From: Bacteroidaceae bacterium
GTDB taxonomy: Bacteria; Bacteroidota; Bacteroidia; Bacteroidales; Bacteroidaceae
Assembly: GCA_024693505.1 (NCBI GenBank)
Contig: JAILKU010000057.1
Location: forward strand, 1 to 52,146
DNA: 52,146 nt
Direction of reading: 5' to 3'
Below the pieces are notes generated by a model. The model was not told the DNA's origin. It saw only the letters and a list, made by a program, of their open reading frames with translations, and made no database searches. The first letter of the stretch is position 1, and each line of letters opens with the position of its first letter. Position numbers and translations under genes: made by a program. Of the stretch, positions 45,436-52,146 are shown one piece after another.

Positions 45436-47196
45436 TTATTGCTTCACGGTCGGTGTATCACCATAAATGAGCTCAAAGTCGTCAACATGAAGCACAGATG
45501 CATCAGAGCCATAAAAATAGTCACCGTATGCACTAGATGCAGCCGTAATGAGGATGTGTGTGGGTTTTTTCGTCAAACTATGGTATTCGAGCGGAATCGT
45601 CAACTCACGCCACTGCCCGTTGTCGCTTTCACTCTGCTCATAGTAACCGTATGCCACGATGAACTCATCATTCTCCCAATCAGGGAAGTACCAATCACTC
45701 TGTTTATTGTTAATCGTGACAGACTTCGTCATGAGGGCAATACGCACACCACAATGGTCATTCATACCGTTTCCAGGAGCTGTAGCTATGTTTGGCTTGT
45801 CACCACGGTTCACACTTCCAGGCGCATAGCTGATGAAGCACTTGAGTGCTGTTGGACGGCCTTCGAAGGGTACACCCCAGTTGATTGTAGCGCTGGTGCC
45901 GCTGACCTTGCCGAAGGTACCAGTGTAAATGCTACCGGCAGCCAGCTTGATGACTGCATACTTCGATTCCAGCTTAACGGACTTCGAACCACTATGTTTG
46001 AAGGATTCATCAGGTGAAGTAACGATGAAATTGAAACTTGCAGATCCTGGATTTGAGGTATCCCAATACCTTTTGCTAGCATCGCTATTGGGGCTATAGT
46101 AATTGCCCACAGAATACCAATTTTCGAAACCTCCGTTGTACAATGCAGTCTGACCTTCTGTCGTAAATTCGGAAACTTCACTCTGAACATTGTCCTCTGC
46201 TGAAACATATATAAGGCGATACTGATATGTCGTATTGGGAGTGAGCCCCTTCAACTGATATTTATATATATCACCACTTACGGAAAGTAAGGTATTGTCA
46301 ATAGTAGCCCATGCATCATCCGGTGCAGAAGCAAGTTTCCACTGCATGCTTACCTTGGTCTTATCGAAACTCGACTTCTTTGTCGTAACAGCACCTTCAA
46401 GATAAGCCATATTGCTCCAAGCATTTGCCTTGTATGCTGCCAGACTTGTACCAGCCTTCTTGGGGACGAGGATATTATAGGTGTATTCTTTACCCGTTTC
46501 ATCCACAACAACATTAATATCAGAGAGTGTCCCTTCTTCAGCCATCTTATAGACAAGACGGTAGAAATCACGAGGCTGTACATCTGTTATTCTGGTTGGC
46601 AAAGAATGACCATTCACATCAAGCGTTGCTGTGAACTCTGCTGCAGGAAGATATGCAGCACCTTTCTTCTCATTCATACTATATACAATAGCACCCACAC
46701 CACTCAATGATGATGCCAAGGTGGTTTGCGCCTCGCTGAAGCTCTGCTTGAAATCATCAGAATATTCAACAACAACCTTTACATTAGCCTGTGTACATAC
46801 CACACTTGCCGTAACAATTGTCTTGGCTTTCACTTCTTTCTCAGTGCTTCCATAATAATAAGGAGCATCTATACCAGAACCACTACCATCCCAACCATTG
46901 GAATATGCAGTAATGATGTAAGTACCAGCAGTCAGCTCATGAGTTTTACCTCCGAGATTAGAATACAAGCCTCTTACAACAGGAACAGTTGAACCATAAG
47001 GTGTTACCTCTACGTAAAGATTGCGCGGATCATAATTGGCTGGCGCATCTGCACGAGTTACCGTAGCACTATTGGTCTCAATGCCTAATTTGAGATAGCC
47101 GACCTCATTCTTAGCCAACTCGTCCACATCGCTGGAGCACGATACAAAAGCCAACGCAAGGCTCAGGACGGAAAAACAGGAAAATATCTTTTTCAT
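45436..47196 (-). CDS. DUF4493-PCMD lipoprotein
   Basis: A 586-residue lipoprotein (lipobox AFVSC, Cys20) with GYLKLGIETNSATVTRA, Arg48. The DUF4493 module spans about 25-265, an FN3-like segment about 270-345 (LKGLTPNTTYQYRL), and a PCMD domain 350-586 (YNGGFENWYSVG, DASVLHVDDFELIYG). It is a fusion of the two module types that are separate in the second operon. It is last of three genes in the first operon. The FN3-PCMD part is homologous to that of the 572-residue protein. Confidence 0.85.
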   Translation of the reverse strand: MKKIFSCFSVLSLALAFVSCSSDVDELAKNEVGYLKLGIETNSATVTRADAPANYDPRNLYVEVTPYGSTVPVVRGLYSNLGGKTHELTAGTYIITAYSNGWDGSGSGIDAPYYYGSTEKEVKAKTIVTASVVCTQANVKVVVEYSDDFKQSFSEAQTTLASSLSGVGAIVYSMNEKKGAAYLPAAEFTATLDVNGHSLPTRITDVQPRDFYRLVYKMAEEGTLSDINVVVDETGKEYTYNILVPKKAGTSLAAYKANAWSNMAYLEGAVTTKKSSFDKTKVSMQWKLASAPDDAWATIDNTLLSVSGDIYKYQLKGLTPNTTYQYRLIYVSAEDNVQSEVSEFTTEGQTALYNGGFENWYSVGNYYSPNSDASKRYWDTSNPGSASFNFIVTSPDESFKHSGSKSVKLESKYAVIKLAAGSIYTGTFGKVSGTSATINWGVPFEGRPTALKCFISYAPGSVNRGDKPNIATAPGNGMNDHCGVRIALMTKSVTINNKQSDWYFPDWENDEFIVAYGYYEQSESDNGQWRELTIPLEYHSLTKKPTHILITAASSAYGDYFYGSDASVLHVDDFELIYGDTPTVKQ

Positions 47197-47214
47197 ATCT
47201 GTACAATCTTAAAA

Positions 47215-48522
47215 TTATTCATTAACCGTAATTATCACTTCTCCAGTCTTTGTTTTACCATTCATATCAGTAACCGTCAGGTGGAAGGTATGAGTACCAC
47301 TCATCACATCCAACAAAACGAAGAAGTTACCTATGGGGAATTGATAGGACTTGTCGCCCTCTGTGGGAACGCTCAAAGTTTGACCAAGACCTGAGAAGAA
47401 AGACACGAGGTCGTTATTTCCTACCACTTCCACTCCAGCAGTGACGAAATCCAAGCCATAGCCGGCACCAACAGCTTCAAGCGAGGCTACCATATCCGGA
47501 TTGTTGGACTCAGCAGTTACCATTAAACTCTTGATGCCATTGGTGGCGTCGATTTTGGTATCACCTAAAGACTTATCCAATGTTCCACCTTCGCCCATCG
47601 TAAATGTCAAAGGAGCTGGCAAAGTAAGCGTAATGGTATTGTCATCACCTGGCTGAGGACCAGGCTCTTCGCCATTACCACCTTCCTCTTCCCATTCACC
47701 ATTATCTACTACATTGACGGGGACATTAACTTCCGTTTCCTCAAACACGATATTTGCCTCAATACCAATAGTCACAAAACCACTGGTAGTCTCTTCGGGA
47801 TTGAGATTAATTACAACTGCATCGCCACCGCCGAAATTATTGCTTTCACCCTCGTATGTCTGAGTACTCTCAGCTTTAGTCAAAGCCATTGAACGACGAA
47901 CAGTGGCACCATCCGTTGTGGTGCCCGCAAAATTAACAACAAGTTCAGATACCCCCTCAGCAAGTGCACAATACTTAGCATCTGGATCTGTTCCATTAGA
48001 GCTCAAGAATTCCAGTCCAAGATTGTTCCCGTCGTCTACGGTTACTGACCAACTGGTAAATGTAGCCAAGAAATCTGCAGAATATGTTAATTTTATACTT
48101 GTATTAGCCTGCCTACAATGAATTGTAGCTTCCGTGTTCATATTCTTCTTAATCAGAATTGTATTCGAACCTCTGAAATATGGAACATCCATTATCCGCT
48201 TGAATTCCTCGGGAGAATGTGCAGTCAATACATAGTTGCACTCACCATTTTCATTAACTGGGAGTGTTATCTGGCTCGGCAATTGTGCCTTCGTCTTCTC
48301 ATAATAATTATCTCCATCAAACTTCGTCTGCCCATCGGCCTGGAAAATGGAAATTAAAAAATTATCTGTAGGCACTCCTGCGCGCGTTGTTTTCATAGGC
48401 ATCACGGTTTCCACCTCAACAGAGAGTTTTCCTACAGAAGCACTTTGGTTTATTTCTTCACTAACACAACTCGCTAAAGAAAATGCTACTGTGCAAGCTA
48501 AAATAATATTATATCGTTTCAT
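47215..48522 (-). CDS. DUF4493-type lipoprotein with Ig-like C-terminus
   Basis: A 435-residue lipoprotein (lipobox SLASC, Cys19) with GKLSVEVETVMPMKTTRA, Arg47. The DUF4493 module spans about 25-255. A Glu/Gly-rich linker (EEEGGNGEEPGPQPG) and an Ig-like domain of about 140 residues follow, ending GKTKTGEVIITVNE. It is the middle gene of the first operon, 39 nt after and 18 nt before its neighbours. Confidence 0.8.
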   Translation of the reverse strand: MKRYNIILACTVAFSLASCVSEEINQSASVGKLSVEVETVMPMKTTRAGVPTDNFLISIFQADGQTKFDGDNYYEKTKAQLPSQITLPVNENGECNYVLTAHSPEEFKRIMDVPYFRGSNTILIKKNMNTEATIHCRQANTSIKLTYSADFLATFTSWSVTVDDGNNLGLEFLSSNGTDPDAKYCALAEGVSELVVNFAGTTTDGATVRRSMALTKAESTQTYEGESNNFGGGDAVVINLNPEETTSGFVTIGIEANIVFEETEVNVPVNVVDNGEWEEEGGNGEEPGPQPGDDNTITLTLPAPLTFTMGEGGTLDKSLGDTKIDATNGIKSLMVTAESNNPDMVASLEAVGAGYGLDFVTAGVEVVGNNDLVSFFSGLGQTLSVPTEGDKSYQFPIGNFFVLLDVMSGTHTFHLTVTDMNGKTKTGEVIITVNE

Positions 48523-48561
48523 ACTCGAATATATTTACTATACCTAATTTTACTAAAGTCA

Positions 48562-49419
48562 CTATTTCCATGAAGTTGGAACGGGAATTGGAATCACCTT
48601 TTCTGGATTCGTTGTGTCATCAATAGTGATGACAATCTTCAAGCCACCTTCAGTTGTGGGTGTGTAATTCGCACTTATCGTCAGTTTCGTAGCCTTATTG
48701 CGCTTCAAATTAAACGTGCTGGAGATCTCAGAACTTATCGTTTTTGAACCATCGGCTAACAGTGTTGCATAATCGTCTTTTGCAGTCAAGTGAATAGTGT
48801 ACTTGACATCCTCACCCGTTTCTGAGGCATTTAACTGAAGATACCAAGGGTCTGTTTCATTTTTTGCCCAAGTAACATAACTTGAGCCCAAAGCTTCTGT
48901 TCCCTCTATCGTCACATAATAGTCTTCGTAATATTTGTCTAAACCATCCTCGCCGTCCTTTAAAAAGTTAACAAGTACCTTACCACATGTCGGTTCTGGT
49001 TTAAGCGTGACTTCCAAGGGACTACTTTGAGGCTGAGACAGAATAGTAAAAGTTCTTGAAACCTCGGAACGGAAAGCATTCTGAGAGGCTGCTTGTGAGC
49101 TACCCATATATGCTTGAATTTTGTACGTACCATTTTCCAACTCCATAGGCAGCCTATTCTTCAATGTCGAATAAGTACCATTGAATTTTTCAATAGTACC
49201 AGATTGGTTAGTAATGACTACCGTATAATTGTCAGCCAAACGATATGACGACTCGTTTACGGTGCGCGTCTCTGTCTCAAATTCTACTCCAGACTTCAAG
49301 TCTAAAGCAAACGTGCCTTTACCACTTGCCAAGCCCGGTTCTTCGTTTTCAGAAGTACACGATGTCGCTAATCCGATAAAGCTCATGGAAAGACACATCA
49401 GAAATGCTTTTGTTTTCAT
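48562..49419 (-). CDS. DUF4493-type surface lipoprotein
   Basis: A 285-residue lipoprotein (lipobox GLATSC, Cys21) with GTFALDLKSGVEFETETRT, Arg52. One DUF4493 module fills the mature protein (RLADNYTVVITNQSG, LENGTYKIQAYMGSS). It is first of three genes in the first operon. Direct repeats of GGTAGCTTTT lie upstream of it at the presumed promoter. Probably a surface subunit, by analogy with its neighbours. Confidence 0.8.
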   Translation of the reverse strand: MKTKAFLMCLSMSFIGLATSCTSENEEPGLASGKGTFALDLKSGVEFETETRTVNESSYRLADNYTVVITNQSGTIEKFNGTYSTLKNRLPMELENGTYKIQAYMGSSQAASQNAFRSEVSRTFTILSQPQSSPLEVTLKPEPTCGKVLVNFLKDGEDGLDKYYEDYYVTIEGTEALGSSYVTWAKNETDPWYLQLNASETGEDVKYTIHLTAKDDYATLLADGSKTISSEISSTFNLKRNKATKLTISANYTPTTEGGLKIVITIDDTTNPEKVIPIPVPTSWK

Positions 49420-49484
49420 TGTTTCTTTTTCTTTTTTATTTGATTTTTATTTGTTTTCTAAACACTTTTTTGCAAATTTCGGTG

Positions 49485-49535
49485 CAAAGGTCCGAAAAAA
49501 TTATGGTAGCTTTTAGTCATTACGGTAGCTTTTTA
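49485..49535 (-). promoter_or_regulatory. putative promoter and direct repeats before the first lipoprotein operon
   Basis: On the minus strand GACCTTTG (49485-49492) is one mismatch from TAnnTTTG. Upstream of it AAAAGCTACC occurs twice, 19 nt apart (plus-strand GGTAGCTTTT at 49505 and 49524), about where an activator would sit. The promoter is uncertain; the repeats are clear. Confidence 0.5.
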
Positions 49536-49692
49536 AATAAATTAAGGTAAATAGTCACTTTTAACCAGAAAAGCTCTGGAAATACGAATAATTAGACCTT
49601 AAAGGACAAAAAATACCGATGAAACCGCGGATTTTTTCCTTATCATTACAGGATAAAGTCTTCTTCTTTTTCTCTTTTTCCTGCAAATATGA

Positions 49693-52146
49693 TTAATGTG
49701 CCTCGAGCCAGTTATTGCCCCATCCACAGTCGGCAATAAGGGGGACACGAAGCTGACAAGCGCCCTGCATTTCCTCCAAAACGAGGGTTTGCAGGCGCTC
49801 TTTCTCATCTGTCGGCACGCTGAAGTTCAATTCGTCGTGAACCTGCAGAATCATCTTGGAGCGCAGCCCTTCAGCCTTCATACGCTGATAGACGCGAATC
49901 ATCGCTATCTTGATGATGTCGGCAGCCGAGCCCTGAATGGGCGCATTGATGGCATTTCGTTCGGCATAACCGCGCACTACAGCGTTGTGGCTGTTGATAT
50001 CGGGCAGATAGCAGCGGCGGCGGAAGATGGTTTCTGTGTATCCCTGGTTGCGTGCCATTTCTATGCTGCGCGTCATATAGGCTTTCACACCGGGATAAGT
50101 GGCAAAGTATTCGTCGATGAGCTGCTTGGCCTCTGTGCGCGAAACGCCCATCCGCTCAGCCAATCCGAATGCACTAATACCATATATAATACCGAAGTTA
50201 GCCGTTTTTGCCTTGCGCCGCTCATCGCTGGTTACCTCGCTGATATCCTTCTTGAATATCTTGGCGGCTGTAGCGGCATGAATATCGTGACCCTGCAAGA
50301 AAGCATCAATCAAGTTCTCGTCCTGACTCAGATGGGCCATGATGCGCAGTTCTATCTGGCTATAGTCGGCACTAAAGAATGTTTCGCCCGGTTCAGGGAT
50401 AAAGGCCTTGCGGACTTCCTTGCCCTGCGTATCGCGCACAGGGATGTTCTGCAGGTTGGGGTTGCTGCTCGAGAGCCGTCCCGTAGCTGCTATCGTCTGA
50501 TTGAACGAAGTGTGAATGTGACCCGTCCGCGGATTGATGAGCTGCGGCAGAGCATCGACATAAGTGCCCAGCAACTTCTTAAGGCCACGGTGCTCAAGGA
50601 TTTTCTCCACTATAGGATGACGGCTCTTCAGACTCTCCAAGACTTCCTCACTTGTGACATATTGTCCGGTCTTCGTCTTCTTTGGCTTCTCCAGAATATG
50701 CAGGCGGTCAAATAGAATCTCGCCCACTTGCTTTGGCGAAGCAATGTTGAAGTTCATACCAGCCAATTCATGAATCTCACCTTCCAGCCGCTCCATTTCG
50801 TTTGTAAACTGCAGCGATGTCTCGCGCAGGGTCTCCGTATCGATGCTGACGCCGTTTCGCTCCATATAGGCGAGTACGGGCATCAGCGGCATCTCGATAT
50901 TGCGGAAGAGTTCGCCACACTGCTCTTTCTCCAGTTCCGGAGCGAAGAAATGATAGAGGCGCAGGGTGACGTCGGCATCTTCGCTGGCATAGTCGCAAAT
51001 CTGCGCTGGGTCCAGCTCAGCCATCGAGCGCTGCGCCTTACCCTTCCCGATAAGGTCTTCTATGTGGATTGTCTGATAATGCAGGTAAGCCTCGGCCAGA
51101 TAGTCCATTCCGTGCCGCATCTCGGGATGGAGCAGGTAGTGGGCTATCATTGTGTCGAACATCGGGCCCTGCAGCGTGATGCCATAGCTCTTCAGCACCT
51201 GCAGGTCGTACTTCAGGTTCTGCCCCACCTTCAGCGTTTCGGGATTCTCGTAGACGGTGCGGAACTCCTCGACTATCTCCTGCGAACGGCAAGGCACATA
51301 CCAGGCCTGTCCCTCGCGGATGCTGAAACTCAGCCCGACCAGTTCGGCACTGATGGGGTCAGTACTTGTGGTTTCTGTATCCAGGCTTATCTCCCTTGCC
51401 TTAGCCAGTTCGGCGATGAGGGCGGCACGCTTTTCGGGTGTGTCTACCAACTGGTAATCGGGCTTCAGGTCGTGTATCGTCTGCAGGTTACTTTGCGATG
51501 AAATCGCGGAAAACAGGTCTCCCTGGACGGGTTCCGGCTCGTTTTGCGGCGCAAATCCCTGGAAGAGGTCGCCCTGCACAGGGTCCGGATTTTTGTTTGA
51601 GGCGGGTTTTGCAATTGCAGGACCCGCCTTGCGGCGCAGCAGGGTGCGGAACTCCAATTCCTCAAAGAGCCCCTGCAATGCTTCCGCGTTCGGTTCCTGA
51701 ACCTCCAGCGCCTTCATGTCGAGGGAGACGGGTACGTCAGTCTTTATGGTCGCCAGCCATTTGCTCAGCTTTATCTTCTCTGTGTTCTCCTCAACCTTCT
51801 GCCTCAGAGCGCCCTTCAGCTCGCCGCTGCGTTCCAATAGAGCTTCGATGCTTCCAAACTGCTCTATGAGTTTTTGTGCTGTTTTCTCCCCTACTCCAGG
51901 GCATCCAGGGATGTTATCTACGGCATCGCCCATAAGACCCAGCATGTCAATCACTTGGGAAGGATTCTCCAAACCCCACTTGCGATTCACCTCCTCGGGT
52001 CCCAGAATCTCAGCCTCACTCTTTCCGACAGCAGGGCGATACATCCTGACGCGCTCGGTCACCAATTGCCCGTAATCCTTGTCGGGCGTCATCATAAAGG
52101 TCTCTATGCCCTGTTCGTCAGCCTGACGCGCCAGGGTACCGATGAC
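49693..52146 (-). CDS. polA: DNA polymerase I, 5' end cut by window edge
   Basis: The last 817 residues of DNA polymerase I, which fills gaps and removes RNA primers. The frame is open to the window edge, so the first part of the 5' nuclease domain is missing. What remains has the helix-3-turn-helix of the nuclease (GDAVDNIPGCPGVGEKTA). An apparently active 3'-5' exonuclease follows (DTETTSTD, NLKYDLQVL, YASEDADVTL). The polymerase has motif A DYSQIELR, O helix RRKAKTANFGIIYG and motif C QVHDEL. It is co-directional with the lipoprotein operons, with 273 nt between. Confidence 0.97.
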   Translation of the reverse strand, partial: VIGTLARQADEQGIETFMMTPDKDYGQLVTERVRMYRPAVGKSEAEILGPEEVNRKWGLENPSQVIDMLGLMGDAVDNIPGCPGVGEKTAQKLIEQFGSIEALLERSGELKGALRQKVEENTEKIKLSKWLATIKTDVPVSLDMKALEVQEPNAEALQGLFEELEFRTLLRRKAGPAIAKPASNKNPDPVQGDLFQGFAPQNEPEPVQGDLFSAISSQSNLQTIHDLKPDYQLVDTPEKRAALIAELAKAREISLDTETTSTDPISAELVGLSFSIREGQAWYVPCRSQEIVEEFRTVYENPETLKVGQNLKYDLQVLKSYGITLQGPMFDTMIAHYLLHPEMRHGMDYLAEAYLHYQTIHIEDLIGKGKAQRSMAELDPAQICDYASEDADVTLRLYHFFAPELEKEQCGELFRNIEMPLMPVLAYMERNGVSIDTETLRETSLQFTNEMERLEGEIHELAGMNFNIASPKQVGEILFDRLHILEKPKKTKTGQYVTSEEVLESLKSRHPIVEKILEHRGLKKLLGTYVDALPQLINPRTGHIHTSFNQTIAATGRLSSSNPNLQNIPVRDTQGKEVRKAFIPEPGETFFSADYSQIELRIMAHLSQDENLIDAFLQGHDIHAATAAKIFKKDISEVTSDERRKAKTANFGIIYGISAFGLAERMGVSRTEAKQLIDEYFATYPGVKAYMTRSIEMARNQGYTETIFRRRCYLPDINSHNAVVRGYAERNAINAPIQGSAADIIKIAMIRVYQRMKAEGLRSKMILQVHDELNFSVPTDEKERLQTLVLEEMQGACQLRVPLIADCGWGNNWLEAH

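Noticed and set aside
30397..49419. Polysaccharide utilisation locus
   Set aside because: The lipoproteins and the PCMD domains suggested it, but there is no SusC/SusD pair and no glycoside hydrolase.

Overview
The window looks like chromosome from a Bacteroidales bacterium, most likely Prevotellaceae (Prevotella, Segatella or a relative). The grounds are Bacteroidota-type promoters (TTTG or TTG, about 20 nt, then TAnnTTTG), many lipoproteins of the DUF4493 and PCMD type, two giant secreted proteins ending in type IX secretion-like tails, an HU-HIG type DNA-binding protein and a glycine-lipid synthesis pair. No rRNA, tRNA, CRISPR array, insertion sequence or SusC/SusD pair was seen.

Layout. 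(1) 2-9521, plus strand: an export locus with an FtsX/MacB-like permease (start cut off by the window edge), a TolC-type channel, an HlyD/MacA-type adaptor and two more permeases. A Fic-gene remnant follows, then an NtrC-type sigma-54 response regulator and its histidine kinase. No ATPase gene lies inside the window. (2) 9741-16502, minus strand: a 2253-residue secreted protein made of GLUG-like modules, with a beta-propeller-like region and a sorting tail at its C-terminus. (3) 16922-25435, minus strand: a long housekeeping and envelope unit. In transcription order it holds a small exported protein, glsA, glsB, dgt, dut, a TPR protein, a DUF4292 lipoprotein and an EnvC-like LytM protein. (4) 25544-30295: a membrane-anchored AraC-type regulator (minus strand), divergent from a DUF6057-like membrane protein and a CxxCH/PD40-type lipoprotein, then an HU-like protein (all plus strand). 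(5) 30397-49419, minus strand: two tandem operons of surface lipoproteins. Nine of them carry a DUF4493-type N-terminus, two end in PCMD domains, one contains a fimbrillin-like domain, one gene encodes a beta-barrel, and the last encodes a 1479-residue Ig-like repeat protein. (6) 49693-52146, minus strand: polA, cut by the window edge.

The most interesting candidate system is the lipoprotein cluster. All nine DUF4493-type proteins place a TR-A or TR-T motif at residues 47-55, about 25-37 residues after the lipidated Cys and just after a short beta-strand-like segment. Type V pilins (FimA, Mfa1) are cut after an Arg at the same distance from their start to free a strand-exchange groove. I infer that the cluster may build an undescribed pilus-like or fibre-like surface structure.

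A second theme is repeated DNA. Almost every spacer between co-directional genes in regions 1 and 3 is filled with short-period tandem repeats (units of 7, 8, 9, 10, 16 or 22 bp) or with a GC-rich palindromic REP-like element. The same families also lie inside genes: in interdomain linkers of the response regulator, in a loop of the HlyD protein, in a Gly/Ser/Lys linker of the EnvC-like protein, and apparently inside the signal-peptide codons of the EnvC-like gene and perhaps tolC. In three spacers the repeat array supplies the TAG stop codon of the preceding gene.
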